Below are positions 54,405 through 64,000 of a DNA stretch of 64,000 nt, in pieces. The notes below the pieces were generated by a model. The model was not told where the DNA came from, did not search any database, and saw nothing but the letters and a program-made list of their open reading frames with translations. Position 1 is the first letter of the stretch. The number at the start of each line of letters is the position of its first letter. This DNA comes from Nocardioides donggukensis (lineage in GTDB: Bacteria > Actinomycetota > Actinomycetes > Propionibacteriales > Nocardioidaceae), in assembly GCF_014842875.1 (NCBI RefSeq), contig NZ_JACYXZ010000002.1:434001-498000 (forward strand), given 5' to 3'. The position numbers were made by a program, and so were the translations under genes.

Positions 54405-55016
54405 CTAGCCAGCGGGCTGCCCCGGGCCGTGCTCCACGACCCCGTCCGCGACCTGACGCATGGACAGACGCAGGTCCATCGCGGTCTTCTGGATCCACCG
54501 GAACGCGTCCGGCTCGCTGAGTCCCAGGTCCTTCTGGAGCACGCCCTTGGCCCGGTCGACGGCCTTGCGGGTCGCCAGCCGCTCCGCGAGGTCCGCGACC
54601 TCCTGCTCCAGTGCGTGCAGCTCGGTGAACCGGCTCACGGCCATCTCGATGGCCGGCACCAGGTCGGTGCGGGTGAAGGGCTTGACGAGGTACGCCATCG
54701 CGCCGGCGTCACGGGCCCGCTCCACGAGCTCCCGCTGGGAGAAGGCGGTCAGGATGACCACGGGAGCGATGCGCTGCTCGGCGATCCGCTCGGCGGCCGT
54801 GATGCCGTCCAGCCGGGGCATCTTCACGTCCAGGATCACCAGGTCCGGCGCCAGCTCCTCCGCCAGGGCGATCGCCTGCTCGCCGTCGGCGGCCTGGCCC
54901 ACGACGTCGTACCCCTCCTCGCCGAGCATCTCGGCGAGGTCCATGCGGATCAGTGCCTCGTCCTCGGCGATGACGACGCGACGGGTCGTGGGGCTGGCTG
55001 CTGCTGTCACGCGCAC
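54405..55016 (-). CDS. pdtaR: Response regulator with ANTAR RNA-binding domain (PdtaR-like)
   Basis: Two-component response regulator acting by transcription antitermination. The receiver domain has VVIAEDEALIRMDLAEML (acidic pair), the phosphorylation site LVILDVKMPRLDG and VKPFTRTDL. The C-terminal ANTAR domain is LATRKAVDRAKGVLQKDLGL followed by EPDAFRWIQKTAMDLRLSMR. 203 aa, GTG start. In mycobacteria the partner PdtaS kinase is encoded elsewhere, and none is seen here. It is upstream of livK on the same strand (134 bp), so the gap probably contains the livK promoter; a TTGACA occurs at 54378-54373 but no good -10 is paired with it. Confidence 0.93.
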   Translation of the reverse strand: MRVTAAASPTTRRVVIAEDEALIRMDLAEMLGEEGYDVVGQAADGEQAIALAEELAPDLVILDVKMPRLDGITAAERIAEQRIAPVVILTAFSQRELVERARDAGAMAYLVKPFTRTDLVPAIEMAVSRFTELHALEQEVADLAERLATRKAVDRAKGVLQKDLGLSEPDAFRWIQKTAMDLRLSMRQVADGVVEHGPGQPAG

Positions 55017-55082
55017 AGACTAGGGCTGCGGGTCAGGCTGGTGAAATCCGGCGACCCGGGTTGGGTAGCCTGTGCGGGCCCG

Positions 55083-55155
55083 GCCCCGGTAGTCCAACGG
55101 CAGAGACAGTGGTCTCAAACACCATCCAGTGTGGGTTCGAATCCCACCCGGGGCA
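55083..55155 (+). tRNA. tRNA with CAA anticodon (tRNA-Leu by codon), short variable loop
   Basis: A 73-nt cloverleaf: acceptor GCCCCGG/CCGGGGC with discriminator A; T8 and A9; a short D stem (GTC/GAC) with GG in the loop; anticodon stem GTGGT/ACCAT; loop CTCAAAC giving anticodon CAA; a 5-nt variable loop (CCAGT); T arm GTGGG-TTCGAAT-CCCAC. No encoded CCA. CAA reads the Leu codon UUG, but tRNA-Leu normally has a long type II variable arm, missing here. tRNA identity is therefore less sure than the tRNA itself. Confidence 0.88.
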
Positions 55156-55188
55156 CGTCCGCGCCCGGTCAGGCGACCGCGGGACCCG

Positions 55189-56637
55189 TCAGCGGGTGCG
55201 GCGGTAGGCCGGCGCGACCTCGTTGATCGCGTCGCCGATCCGGTGGATCCGCAGCGCGTTGGTCGAGCCCGGGATGCCCGGCGGGCTGCCGGCGATGATC
55301 ACGACCAGCTCGCCCTGCTTGACCCGGCCGATCGTCAGCAGCGCCTCGTCGACCTGGCGGACCATCTCGTCGGTGTGCTCCACCGGGTCGGTCTTGAACG
55401 TCTCCACGCCCCACGTCAGCGCGAGCTGGGAGCGCACCCTGACCTCCGGCGTGAACGCCAGCACCGGGATCTGGCCGCGGTACCGCGAGAGCCGCTTCGC
55501 CGAGTCGCCGCTCTGGGTGAACGCCACCAGGTAGGACGCGCCGACCCGCTCACCGACCTCCGCGGCGGCCTTGGCGATGACCCCGCCCCGGGTGCGCGGG
55601 TCCCAGTCGATGGCCGCCATGTGCCGCAGGCCGTGGTCCTCGGCCGAGGAGAGGATCCGGGCCATCGTCTCGACCGTGGTGACCGGATACTCCCCCACGC
55701 TGGTCTCCCCCGACAGCATCACCGCGTCCGCGCCGTCGAGCACCGCGTTCGCGACGTCCGAGGCCTCGGCCCGGGTCGGCGCGGGGGCCGAGATCATGGA
55801 CTCCAGCATCTGCGTCGCCACGATGACCGGCTTCGCGTTGCGGCGGGCCTTGTCGATGACCGCCTTCTGGAGGAAGGGCACCTCCTCGAGCGGGCACTCC
55901 ACGCCGAGGTCGCCCCGGGCGACCATGAAGCCGTCGAAGGCGTCGATGATCTCGTCGAGGTTCTCGATGGCCTGGGGCTTCTCGATCTTCGCGATCACCG
56001 GCACGTGCACGCCGACCTCGTCCATGACCGCGCGGACGTCGTCGACGTCGGCGGCGGACCGGACGAAGGACAGGGCGATGAAGTCGACGCTGAGCGAGAG
56101 CGCGAAACGGAGGTCCTCCACGTCCTTCTCGGACATCGCGGGCACGGACACCGCGACGCCGGGCAGGTTGAGCCCCTTGTGGTCGCTCACCTCTCCCCCC
56201 GTCACCACCTCGGTGTGCACGTCGGTGTCCTCCACCGAGGTGACCCGGAGCCGGATCTTGCCGTCGTTCACGAGGATCGGGTCACCCTCGGCCACGTCGC
56301 CCGGCAGCCCGGCGTACGTCGTGGAGCAGGCCTTCGCGTCCCCGGGGACGTCGCGGGTGGTGATCACGAAGGGGTCGCCCGCGTGGATCTCGACCGGGCC
56401 CTCGGGGAAGGTGCCGAGCCGGATCTTGGGGCCCTGCAGGTCCGCGAAGATGCCCACACCGTGGCCCGACCCGTCCGCGGCCGCGCGCACGTTGCGGTAC
56501 GCCGCGGCGTGCTGGGCGTGGGTGCCGTGGCTCATGTTCATCCGGGCCACGTCCATGCCCGCCTCGACGAGCTCCCGGATCGCCTCCGGGGTCGAGGTGG
56601 CAGGGCCGAGGGTGCAGACGATCTTCGCTCTTCTCAC
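55189..56637 (-). CDS. pyk: Pyruvate kinase
   Basis: Converts phosphoenolpyruvate and ADP to pyruvate and ATP, the last step of glycolysis. The 482-aa length is normal for the bacterial enzyme. Seen are RRAKIVCTLGPATSTPEAI, NMSHGTHAQH, the catalytic Lys region VIAKIEKPQAIENLDEI, VARGDLGVECP and KPVIVATQMLESMI. The C-terminal allosteric domain is complete. GTG start at 56637; convergent in orientation with the tRNA, 33 bp away. Confidence 0.96.
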   Translation of the reverse strand: MRRAKIVCTLGPATSTPEAIRELVEAGMDVARMNMSHGTHAQHAAAYRNVRAAADGSGHGVGIFADLQGPKIRLGTFPEGPVEIHAGDPFVITTRDVPGDAKACSTTYAGLPGDVAEGDPILVNDGKIRLRVTSVEDTDVHTEVVTGGEVSDHKGLNLPGVAVSVPAMSEKDVEDLRFALSLSVDFIALSFVRSAADVDDVRAVMDEVGVHVPVIAKIEKPQAIENLDEIIDAFDGFMVARGDLGVECPLEEVPFLQKAVIDKARRNAKPVIVATQMLESMISAPAPTRAEASDVANAVLDGADAVMLSGETSVGEYPVTTVETMARILSSAEDHGLRHMAAIDWDPRTRGGVIAKAAAEVGERVGASYLVAFTQSGDSAKRLSRYRGQIPVLAFTPEVRVRSQLALTWGVETFKTDPVEHTDEMVRQVDEALLTIGRVKQGELVVIIAGSPPGIPGSTNALRIHRIGDAINEVAPAYRRTR

Positions 56638-56671
56638 GAGTGAAACCCTATCGGGGCCGGTCAGGCCCGAC

Positions 56672-58129
56672 TCAGACGACCAGGGGCCGTTCGGTGGGTG
56701 GGATCGGCGCCGGCAGGGCCGTCGACCCGGTGAGGTAGGTGTCCACCGCGGCGGCGGCGGCCCGACCCTCCGCGATCGCCCAGACGATGAGCGACTGACC
56801 GCGGCCGGCGTCGCCGGCCACGAAGACGCCGTCCACCGACGAGGCGTAGGAGTCGTCGCGCGCGACGTTGCCGCGCTCGTCGAGCTCCACGCCCAGCTGG
56901 TCGACCAGGCCCTCCCGCTCGGGACCCGTGAAGCCCATGGCCAGCAGGACCAGCTCGGCCGGGATCTCCCGCTCGGTGCCCTCGACCGGCTGGAAGTCGC
57001 CGTCCACCTCGACCAGGCTCAGGGCCCGGACCCGACCGTGCTCGTCGCCGAGGAACTCCCGGGTCGAGGTCGCGTAGACCCGGTCCCCGGCCTCCTCGTG
57101 CGCCGAGGAGACCCGGAAGAGCATCGGGTACGTCGGCCACGGCTGGCCGGCCGGCCGCACCTCGCCCGGCTGCGGCATGATCTCGAGCTGGGTGATCGAC
57201 GCCGCACCCTGTCGCGTGGAGGTGCCGAGGCAGTCCGCCCCGGTGTCGCCACCACCGATGATGACGACGTGCTTGCCCTCGGCGGTGATCTGCTCCTCGA
57301 CGGTCTCGCCGAGCGCGACCCGGTTCGCCTGCGGGAGGAAGTCCATCGCCTGGTGGATGCCCTCGAGCTCGCGCCCGGGGACCGACAGGTCCCGTCCGAC
57401 CGTGGAGCCCATCGCCAGCACGATCGCGTCGTACCGGTCGCGCAGGGCCTCGGCGGTGAGCTCGGACCCGACGTCGATGCCGGCGCGGAAGACGGTGCCC
57501 TCGCGCTTCATCTGGTCCATCCGGCGGTCGAGGTGGCGCTTCTCCATCTTGAACTCGGGGATGCCGTAGCGCAGCAGGCCACCGATCTTGTCGGCCCGCT
57601 CGTAGACCGCGACCGTGTGCCCGGCCCTGGTCAGCTGCTGGGCGGCGGCCAGGCCGGCCGGTCCGGAGCCGATCACCGCGACGGTGCGACCCGAGAGCCA
57701 CTCCGGCGGCTGCGGTCGCACGTAGCCGGACTCCCAGGCCCGGTCGATGATCGCGACCTCGACGTTCTTGATCGTCACCGGGTCCTGGTTGATCCCCAGC
57801 ACGCACGAGGTCTCGCACGGGGCCGGGCACAGGCGACCGGTGAACTCCGGGAAGTTGTTCGTGGCGTGCAGCCGCTCGATCGCGCCCTGCCAGTCGTCAC
57901 GCCAGACGAGGTCGTTCCACTCGGGGATGATGTTGCCCAGCGGGCAGCCCTGGTGGCAGAACGGGATGCCGCAGTCCATGCACCGGCCGGCCTGCTTGCT
58001 GATGATCGGCAGCAGGGCGCGTCCGATGCCGTCGGGGTAGACCTCGTTCCAGTCGTGGATCCGCTCCTCGACCGGGCGCCGCGGCGCGACCTCGCGCCCG
58101 TCCTTCAGGAATCCCTTGGGGTCAGCCAT
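56672..58129 (-). CDS. gltD: Glutamate synthase small subunit (NADPH)
   Basis: Flavin-iron-sulfur subunit that feeds NADPH electrons to GltB. The N-terminal adrenodoxin-like region carries the 4Fe-4S cysteines CMDCGIPFCHQGCPLGN and CPAPCETSC. FAD binding: VAVIGSGPAGLAAAQQL; NAD(P)H binding: VVIIGGGDTGADC; C-terminal FVAGDAGRGQSLIVWAIAEG. 485 aa, ATG 58129. It follows gltB by 35 bp, one operon. Confidence 0.96.
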   Translation of the reverse strand: MADPKGFLKDGREVAPRRPVEERIHDWNEVYPDGIGRALLPIISKQAGRCMDCGIPFCHQGCPLGNIIPEWNDLVWRDDWQGAIERLHATNNFPEFTGRLCPAPCETSCVLGINQDPVTIKNVEVAIIDRAWESGYVRPQPPEWLSGRTVAVIGSGPAGLAAAQQLTRAGHTVAVYERADKIGGLLRYGIPEFKMEKRHLDRRMDQMKREGTVFRAGIDVGSELTAEALRDRYDAIVLAMGSTVGRDLSVPGRELEGIHQAMDFLPQANRVALGETVEEQITAEGKHVVIIGGGDTGADCLGTSTRQGAASITQLEIMPQPGEVRPAGQPWPTYPMLFRVSSAHEEAGDRVYATSTREFLGDEHGRVRALSLVEVDGDFQPVEGTEREIPAELVLLAMGFTGPEREGLVDQLGVELDERGNVARDDSYASSVDGVFVAGDAGRGQSLIVWAIAEGRAAAAAVDTYLTGSTALPAPIPPTERPLVV

Positions 58130-58164
58130 GACTGGCTCCTTCCAGGTTGGTGCCGGGAGTGCGC

Positions 58165-61100
58165 TCAGCCATGGAGCACCTCCATGATCCGGGCGGCGGC
58201 CTGGTCCTCGTCGAGCCCTTCGGCAAGGGCGGCCTCACGGGCCTCGAGGACCCGGCGGAAGTCGCGCGGCATGACCTGGGTGAACCGGGGCAGGGCCGCG
58301 TCCCAGTCGGCGAGCAGGGACTCGGCGACCGTCGAGCCGGTCTCCTCCGCGTGCCGGCGGACCAGGTCCTGAAGCTCCTCGGCGGCCGTGTCGTCGAGCG
58401 GCGTCAGGTCGACCAGCTCCGGGTTCACCCGCTGCTCGTCGAGGTCCAGCACCAGCGCGTAGCCACCGGACATGCCGGCCGCGAAGTTCCGGCCGGTCGG
58501 GCCGAGGACCACCACGCGGCCACCGGTCATGTACTCGCACCCGTGGTCGCCGACCCCCTCGACGACGGCGCTCGCTCCGGAGTTGCGCACGCAGAAGCGC
58601 TCCCCGGCCTGGCCGCGCAGGAAGATCTCGCCGGACGTGGCGCCGTAGGCGATGGTGTTGCCGGCGATGATCTGCGCCGAGGCGTCGAACGTCGCGGACC
58701 GGTCGGGGCGGACCACGATCCGGCCACCGGAGAGCCCCTTGCCGACGTAGTCGTTGGCGTCGCCCTCGAGCCGGAGCGTGATGCCCGGCGGGAGGAAGGC
58801 CCCGAACGACTGGCCGGCCGAGCCGGTGAAGGTGATCTCGATCGTGCCGTCGGGCAACCCCTCGGCGCGGTGCCGCTTGGTGACCTCGTGGCCCAGGATC
58901 GTGCCGACGGTGCGGTTGACGTTGCGCACCTCGAGCTGGGCGCGCACGGGCTCACCGCGCTCGAGGGCCGGCTCCGCGAGCCGGACCAGCTCGTTGTCCA
59001 GGGCCTTGTCGAGGCCGTGGTCCTGGCCGGTCGTGTTCCGCAGCGCGGCACCCTCGGGCAGCGTCGGCTGGTGCAGCACCGGGGAGAGGTCCAGGCCGGC
59101 GGCCTTCCAGTGGTCGACCGCCCGCTCGACGTCCAGGGCCTCGACGTGGCCGATCGCCTCGTCGAGGGTGCGGAAGCCGAGCTCGGCCAGCAGCTCGCGG
59201 ACCTCCTCGGCGACGAACTCGAAGAAGTTCACGACGTGCTCGGCCTTGCCGGCGTACCGCTCGCGCAGGACCGGGTTCTGGGTCGCCACCCCCACCGGGC
59301 AGGTGTCGAGGTGGCAGACCCGCATCATGATGCAGCCGGAGACGACCAGGGGGGCCGTGGCGAAGCCGTACTCCTCCGCCCCGAGCAGCGCCGCGATCAG
59401 CACGTCGCGCCCGGTCTTGAGCTGGCCGTCGGTCTGGACGACGATCCGGTCCCGCAGCCCGTTCAGGAGCAGCGTCTGCTGGGTCTCGGCGAGGCCGAGC
59501 TCCCAGGGACCGCCGGCGTGCTTGAGCGACGTGAGCGGCGAGGCGCCCGTGCCACCGTCGTGCCCGGAGATCAGGACGACGTCCGCGTGAGCCTTGGAGA
59601 CCCCCGCGGCCACCGTGCCGACGCCCACCTCGGCGACCAGCTTGACGTGGATCCGGGCCTGGGGGTTGGCGTTCTTCAGGTCGTGGATGAGCTGGGCGAG
59701 GTCCTCGATCGAGTAGATGTCGTGGTGCGGCGGCGGCGAGATCAGCCCCACGCCGGGCGTGCTGTGCCGGGTCTTGGCGACCCAGGGGTACACCTTGTGG
59801 CCCGGGAGCTGTCCACCCTCGCCGGGCTTGGCGCCCTGCGCCATCTTGATCTGGATGTCGTCGGCGTTGGTGAGGTACTCCGAGGTGACGCCGAACCGGC
59901 CCGAGGCGACCTGCTTGATCGACGAGCGTCGCTCCGGGTCGTAGAGGCGGTCGGCGTCCTCGCCGCCCTCTCCGGTGTTGGACTTCCCGCCGAGGCGGTT
60001 CATGGCCACCGCGAGCGTCTCGTGCGCCTCCTTGCTGATGGAGCCGTACGACATCGCGCCGGTCGAGAACCGCTTGACGATCTCGGAGACCGGCTCGACC
60101 TCCTCGAGCGGCACGGGGGTCCGGCCGCCGGACTCGGCGTCCTTGAAGCGGAACAGCCCGCGCAGCGTCATCAGCCGGGCCGACTGCTCGTCGACGCGGG
60201 AGGTGTACTGCTTGAACACGTCGTAGCGTCCGCTGCGGGTCGCGTGCTGCAGCCGGAAGACGGTCTCGGGGTCGAACAGGTGCGGCTCGCCCTCGCGGCG
60301 CCACTGGTACTCCCCGCCGATGGACAGCTCGCGGTGCGCGGGGGCGATGCCGCCGCGCGGGTACGCCGTCCGGTGCCGGCGGGCGACCTCCTCGGCGATC
60401 ACGTCGAGGTCGACCCCGCCGAGCTTCGACGTGGTGCCGCTGAAGTAGCGGTCCACGACCGACTGCGACAGTCCGACCGCCTCGAAGATCTGGGCGCCGG
60501 TGTAGGAGGCGACCGTGGAGACGCCCATCTTCGACATCACCTTGAGCACGCCCTTGCCGAGCGAGCGGACCAGGTTGCCGACGGCCACCTCGGGCTCGGC
60601 GCTGACGTAGAACCCCTCGCGGGCCAGGTCCTCCACGGACTCCATGGCGAGGTACGGGTTGACCGCGGCCGCGCCGTACCCCACCAGCAGGGCCACGTGG
60701 TGGACCTCGCGGACGTCGCCGGCCTCGACCAGCAGGCCCACCTGGGTGCGGGTCTTCTCGCGGACCAGGTGGTGGTGGACGGCACCGGTGAGCAGCAGGG
60801 ACGGGATCGGCGCCAGCTCGGCCGTGGAGTGCCGGTCGGAGAGCACGATGATCCGCGCCCCGTCGGCGATCGCCTCGGACACCTCGACGCAGATCTCGTC
60901 GATGCGCCGGGCCATGGCCTCGCCGCCGCCCTCGACGTCGTACAGGCCGCGGGAGACGTGGGTGATGAAGCCGGGCATGTCGCCGTCGCGGTTGATGTGC
61001 CGGATCTTCGCCAGGTCGTCGTTGTCGATGACCGGGAACGGCAGCACCACCTGGCGGCAGGCCGCCGGCGTCGGCTCCAGCAGGTTCGCCTCGGGGCCGA

Positions 61101-62697
61101 TCGCGCCCTGCAGCGAGGTGACCAGCTCCTCCCGGATCGCGTCCAGCGGCGGGTTCGTCACCTGCGCGAACAGCTGCGCGAAGTAGTCGAAGAGCATCCG
61201 CGGCTTCTCCGAGAGGGCCGCGATCGGGGTGTCGGTGCCCATCGAGCCGATCGGCTCGGCGCCGCTGTTGGCCATCGGCGTCAGCAGCACCCGCAGCTCC
61301 TCCTCGGTGTAGCCGAAGATCTGCTGGCGCCGCGTGACCGAGGCGTGCGTGTGCACGATGTGCTCGCGCTGGGGCAGGTCGTCGAGGTGGATCATGCCGG
61401 CGTGCAGCCACTCGTCGTACGGGTGCTCGGCGGCCAGCTCGGCCTTGATCTCCTCGTCCTCGATGATCCGGTGCTCCTCGGTGTCGACGAGGAACATGCG
61501 GCCCGGCTGGAGCCGGCCCTTGCGGACCACCGTGGCCGGGTCGAGGTCGAGCACGCCGACCTCGGAGGCCAGCACGACCAGGCCGTCGTCGGTGACCCAG
61601 TAGCGGGAGGGGCGCAGGCCGTTGCGGTCCAGCACCGCGCCGACCTGGGTGCCGTCGGTGAAGACGACGCAGGCGGGGCCGTCCCAGGGCTCCATCATCG
61701 TGGAGTGGAACTCGTAGAAGGCCCGGCGCTTCCGGTCCATCTCGGCGTGGTTCTCCCACGCCTCGGGGATCATCATGAGCACCGAGTGCGGCAGCGAGCG
61801 GCCGCCCATGTGCAGCAGCTCGAGCACCTCGTCGAAGGAGGCCGAGTCGGAGGCGCCGGTGGTGCAGATCGGGTAGAGCCGCTCGAGGTCGCCGGGGATC
61901 ACCTCGGAGGCCAGCAGGGCCTCCCGGGCCCGCATCCAGTTGCGGTTGCCCATGACGGTGTTGATCTCGCCGTTGTGGGCGATGAAGCGGAACGGGTGCG
62001 AGAGCGGCCAGCTCGGGAAGGTGTTGGTGGAGAACCGGGAGTGGACCACCGCGATCGCCGAGGCGACCCGCTCGTCGACCAGGTCCGGGAAGACCTGGTC
62101 GAGCTGCTCGGTGGTGAGCATCCCCTTGTAGGCCAGGGTCCGCGAGGACAGCGACGGGAAGTAGACGTCGGTCTCCCGCTCCGCGCGGCGTCGCAGGCAG
62201 AACGCCACCCGCTCCAGGGCCATGCCGGCGATCCGCTGGGCGGCACCGGCCACGAACAGCTGGGCGAACGCGGGCATCACCGAGAGCGCCGTGGCACCGA
62301 GCGTGGTCGGGTCCGTGGGCACCTCGCGCCAGCCGAGGACCGCGAGGCCCTCCTCCGCGGCGATCTGCTCGATCTGCTTGCGGGTCTTGGCGACCTGCTC
62401 GGCGTCACCGGGGAGGAACGCGGTGCCGACGGCGTAGGAGCCCTGTGCCGGCAGGTCGAAGTCGACCTCGTCGCGCAGGAACGCGTCCGGCACCTGCATG
62501 AGGATGCCGGCGCCGTCGCCGGAGTTCGGCTCGGCACCCGCAGCGCCGCGGTGCTCGAGGTTGCGCAGGGCGGTGAGGGCCTTCGACACGATGTCGTGGC
62601 TGGGGACGCCGGTCAGGGTCCCGACGAAGGCGACACCGCACGCGTCGTGCTCGTGCTCGCCGTCGTAGAGCCCTTGGGGCGGCGGGAATGCGTGCAT
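58165..62697 (-). CDS. gltB: Glutamate synthase large subunit
   Basis: Makes two glutamates from glutamine and 2-oxoglutarate. The N-terminal class II amidotransferase domain begins at Cys20 (DACGVAFVG) after a short prosegment; the central and FMN domains contain [15 protein letters not shown] and [10 protein letters not shown]; the 3Fe-4S cysteines are [19 protein letters not shown]; the C-terminal beta-helix domain has GGRIVVRPD and [11 protein letters not shown]. About 1510 aa. ATG 62697 is preferred over 62703, because the GGGAG site stands 7 nt before it but only 1 nt before the other. Confidence 0.97.
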   Translation of the reverse strand: MHAFPPPQGLYDGEHEHDACGVAFVGTLTGVPSHDIVSKALTALRNLEHRGAAGAEPNSGDGAGILMQVPDAFLRDEVDFDLPAQGSYAVGTAFLPGDAEQVAKTRKQIEQIAAEEGLAVLGWREVPTDPTTLGATALSVMPAFAQLFVAGAAQRIAGMALERVAFCLRRRAERETDVYFPSLSSRTLAYKGMLTTEQLDQVFPDLVDERVASAIAVVHSRFSTNTFPSWPLSHPFRFIAHNGEINTVMGNRNWMRAREALLASEVIPGDLERLYPICTTGASDSASFDEVLELLHMGGRSLPHSVLMMIPEAWENHAEMDRKRRAFYEFHSTMMEPWDGPACVVFTDGTQVGAVLDRNGLRPSRYWVTDDGLVVLASEVGVLDLDPATVVRKGRLQPGRMFLVDTEEHRIIEDEEIKAELAAEHPYDEWLHAGMIHLDDLPQREHIVHTHASVTRRQQIFGYTEEELRVLLTPMANSGAEPIGSMGTDTPIAALSEKPRMLFDYFAQLFAQVTNPPLDAIREELVTSLQGAIGPEANLLEPTPAACRQVVLPFPVIDNDDLAKIRHINRDGDMPGFITHVSRGLYDVEGGGEAMARRIDEICVEVSEAIADGARIIVLSDRHSTAELAPIPSLLLTGAVHHHLVREKTRTQVGLLVEAGDVREVHHVALLVGYGAAAVNPYLAMESVEDLAREGFYVSAEPEVAVGNLVRSLGKGVLKVMSKMGVSTVASYTGAQIFEAVGLSQSVVDRYFSGTTSKLGGVDLDVIAEEVARRHRTAYPRGGIAPAHRELSIGGEYQWRREGEPHLFDPETVFRLQHATRSGRYDVFKQYTSRVDEQSARLMTLRGLFRFKDAESGGRTPVPLEEVEPVSEIVKRFSTGAMSYGSISKEAHETLAVAMNRLGGKSNTGEGGEDADRLYDPERRSSIKQVASGRFGVTSEYLTNADDIQIKMAQGAKPGEGGQLPGHKVYPWVAKTRHSTPGVGLISPPPHHDIYSIEDLAQLIHDLKNANPQARIHVKLVAEVGVGTVAAGVSKAHADVVLISGHDGGTGASPLTSLKHAGGPWELGLAETQQTLLLNGLRDRIVVQTDGQLKTGRDVLIAALLGAEEYGFATAPLVVSGCIMMRVCHLDTCPVGVATQNPVLRERYAGKAEHVVNFFEFVAEEVRELLAELGFRTLDEAIGHVEALDVERAVDHWKAAGLDLSPVLHQPTLPEGAALRNTTGQDHGLDKALDNELVRLAEPALERGEPVRAQLEVRNVNRTVGTILGHEVTKRHRAEGLPDGTIEITFTGSAGQSFGAFLPPGITLRLEGDANDYVGKGLSGGRIVVRPDRSATFDASAQIIAGNTIAYGATSGEIFLRGQAGERFCVRNSGASAVVEGVGDHGCEYMTGGRVVVLGPTGRNFAAGMSGGYALVLDLDEQRVNPELVDLTPLDDTAAEELQDLVRRHAEETGSTVAESLLADWDAALPRFTQVMPRDFRRVLEAREAALAEGLDEDQAAARIMEVLHG

Positions 62698-62804
62698 GGG
62701 CATTCTCCCGTCGTCGTCTGCGTCGGCCCCGGCGTCCGGGATCGACGAACTGGCAGTGTGGAACGTGATCTGCTGGGGACGACATTGGCCCTGGCGGAAG
62801 GGTC

Positions 62805-62810
62805 ACCCTA
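62805..62810 (-). promoter_or_regulatory. Possible gltB -10 element
   Basis: TAGGGT on the minus strand, in the 182-bp gap before gltB. It would give a leader of about 100 nt. No good -35 is visible and no other regulatory motif is certain. Confidence 0.3.
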
Positions 62811-62854
62811 GCACCCCGCGAGGGTCCGGGCCGAGGGTCGACCACCGGGTGGAG

Positions 62855-62872
62855 CGACCCCACAGGGGGTCG
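62855..62872 (-). terminator. Hairpin after the metallophosphoesterase gene
   Basis: CGACCCC (62855-62861) pairs with GGGGTCG (62866-62872) around a 4-nt loop, 8 nt after the stop codon of the minus-strand phosphoesterase. No T-run. Confidence 0.5.
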
Positions 62873-62879
62873 GAACGGG

Positions 62880-63824
62880 TCAGACGCAGTCGCGACGGCC
62901 CCGGTCGCGCACCTCGCCGTCGACGGTGCGGAACCGCCAGCGGTAGCCGCCCTCCATGAGGGCCAGCACCAGGACTCCCGGCTGGCCGGCGTAGAAGCGC
63001 TGCGAGCCCGGCGCGGTCGCCCCGCGGCGGTACTGCGACTTGCCGCCGAGGCCCGAGACGAAGGAGCTGATCCCCCGCCCGGGCCGCCGGTCGCCGGCAC
63101 CGTTCAGGGCGGCGAACCGCTCGTAGTCGTGGTCGTGACCGGCCAGCGCCACGTCGAGCCGGTGCCGGTAGGCGACCCGCCAGAAGCGGCGCATGGACGG
63201 GTCGCTGCCGTGCGCCCTGCCGGAGGAGTAGCGCGGGTGGTGCATCGCCATCAGACGGCACCTGCCGGGGTTCTGCTCGAGGTCGCGCTCCAGCCACCGG
63301 ACCTGGCGCTTGCAGTTGACGGCCCCGCAGTTGGAGTTCAGGGAGTAGACCCGCCAGCTGCCCGCGTCCCACGCGCCGTACCCGGGTGCCTCGGTCCCGA
63401 AGTAGCGGTAGAAGCCTCGGGCCTCCTCGGTGTAGTACTCGTGGTTGCCCGGGACCGGGTGGGTGATCGCCTTCAGCCGACCCCACGACTCGTCGTAGGA
63501 GCGCCGGAAGGCCCGCAGCCGTCCCTTCTCGTACTGCAGGTCGCCCAGCGCGATGACGTGGTCCGGGGAGAGGTCCCGGGCCAGCCGGGCGGTCTGCCGG
63601 TGCCGGCAGGTGGTGGCGGTCTGCTGCCGGTCCGGTGGGCAGGCGATGTCGCCGACCGCCACGACCCGCACCGGGTCCTCTGCCGCCACCGACCCGGCGG
63701 CCAGGCCGACGGTGGCCTGCTGGCCCGGGGTGCGGTCCCCCCGGCCGGGGTCGCCCTGCGAGCAGGCGGAGGCGAGCACGAGCATGGCGGCCACGGTGGC
63801 CAGGGTCCGAGAGGGGCGTCTCAT
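62880..63824 (-). CDS. Secreted metallophosphoesterase lipoprotein
   Basis: Exported calcineurin-like phosphoesterase of 314 aa. Signal peptide and probable lipobox MLVLASAC place the anchor at Cys22. The metal-binding blocks appear in order: VVAVGDIACPP, IALGDLQYE, PVPGNHEYY, MAMHHPRYSS and LAGHDHDYERF, most like purple-acid-phosphatase-type enzymes. Two Cys pairs (NSNCGAVNC) may form a disulfide outside. ATG 63824; TAGGGT ends 8 nt upstream, so the mRNA may be leaderless. Substrate unknown. Confidence 0.88.
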   Translation of the reverse strand: MRRPSRTLATVAAMLVLASACSQGDPGRGDRTPGQQATVGLAAGSVAAEDPVRVVAVGDIACPPDRQQTATTCRHRQTARLARDLSPDHVIALGDLQYEKGRLRAFRRSYDESWGRLKAITHPVPGNHEYYTEEARGFYRYFGTEAPGYGAWDAGSWRVYSLNSNCGAVNCKRQVRWLERDLEQNPGRCRLMAMHHPRYSSGRAHGSDPSMRRFWRVAYRHRLDVALAGHDHDYERFAALNGAGDRRPGRGISSFVSGLGGKSQYRRGATAPGSQRFYAGQPGVLVLALMEGGYRWRFRTVDGEVRDRGRRDCV

Positions 63825-63871
63825 GGCGCAGACCCTAACCGCCCGGTGCGGCCCGGGTGGGCGGAACCGGG

Positions 63872-64000
63872 TCAGCCCAGGCCCGCGCCGACGCCCAGGC
63901 CCACGGCGTAGGTGATCACGAACGCGGCCAGGCCGAGCAGCATCTGCCGGAACCCGCCGTACCACCAGGAGCGGCTGGTCACCCGCGTGACCAGCGCCCC
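63872..64000 (-). CDS. VIT1/CCC1 family transporter, C-terminal fragment (runs off window)
   Basis: Only the last 42 codons are in the window. They encode SRSWWYGGFRQMLLGLAAFV and a Gly-rich final helix ending GLGVGAGLG. The layout of a basic/aromatic turn, FRQMLLG and one closing transmembrane helix matches the C-terminus of VIT1/CCC1 iron/manganese transporters. The gene starts beyond position 64000. It precedes the phosphoesterase on the same strand by 47 bp. Confidence 0.65.
   Translation of the reverse strand, partial: GALVTRVTSRSWWYGGFRQMLLGLAAFVITYAVGLGVGAGLG

Noticed and set aside
58147..62811. 1554-codon open frame on the plus strand opposite gltB
   Set aside because: It is the antisense shadow of gltB: composition is Val/Gly/Arg/Asp/His-rich without any domain, and the minus-strand frame has every glutamate synthase motif.

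Overview
The window is chromosomal DNA from a high-GC actinobacterium, most likely a Nocardioidaceae (Nocardioides-type) member. Supporting signs are the very high GC content with G/C-ending codons, ergothioneine genes (egtABCD), a DUF222/HNH endonuclease, two principal-type sigma factors, an AftD-type arabinofuranosyltransferase cluster with its DUF2613 companion, a PdtaR-type ANTAR regulator, and many genes with a -10 hexamer 6-8 nt before the start codon (leaderless mRNA style). The genus is inferred from gene content. No phage, insertion sequence, CRISPR array or rRNA gene was seen; one tRNA was found.

Layout. 1-6.9 kb: EamA permease, GAF/PP2C phosphatase, the overlapping egtA-egtB-egtC-egtD operon (minus strand, no egtE) and a LapA-like membrane protein. 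7-16.3 kb: principal sigma factor, HhH-GPD glycosylase, an unlisted 31-codon gene with its own hairpin, a membrane protein, a sulfotransferase, a GNAT enzyme, a GCS2-family ligase, a DUF4192 protein and DinB. 16.3-18.8 kb: 5-oxoprolinase genes pxpA and pxpBC, split by a 370-bp spacer carrying 21-bp repeats. 18.9-27.9 kb: oligopeptidase B, a SigB/HrdD-like sigma factor behind a SigR/SigH-type promoter, coaE, an AMP-dependent ligase, the HNH protein, a secreted beta-helix protein, a GlxA-type regulator and a divergent 54-aa membrane protein. 28-31.4 kb: rpsA, a methyltransferase and a DUF3068 envelope protein.

31.6-43.8 kb is an envelope-glycan block: a GT-C-like membrane protein, an acyltransferase-3, AftD, a methyltransferase, a GT4, DUF2613, a large membrane protein and a flippase. 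Together they look like an assembly, export and decoration set for a cell-surface glycan. 43.8-48.5 kb holds polA, a PaaI-type thioesterase, a GNAT enzyme and a DUF554 membrane protein.

48.6-54.3 kb is a branched-chain amino acid (or related) ABC importer. livHMGF runs on the plus strand behind a Crp-like palindrome and a strong -10. It converges, through two back-to-back hairpins, on a livK-type lipoprotein gene. That lipoprotein is the most striking object in the window: its type I periplasmic-binding fold is circularly permuted, with the C-terminal third moved to directly after the lipobox. 54.4-64 kb: pdtaR, a 73-nt tRNA with a CAA anticodon but no long variable arm, pyk, gltBD (glutamate synthase), a secreted metallophosphoesterase, and the 3' end of a VIT1/CCC1-like transporter that runs off the right edge.
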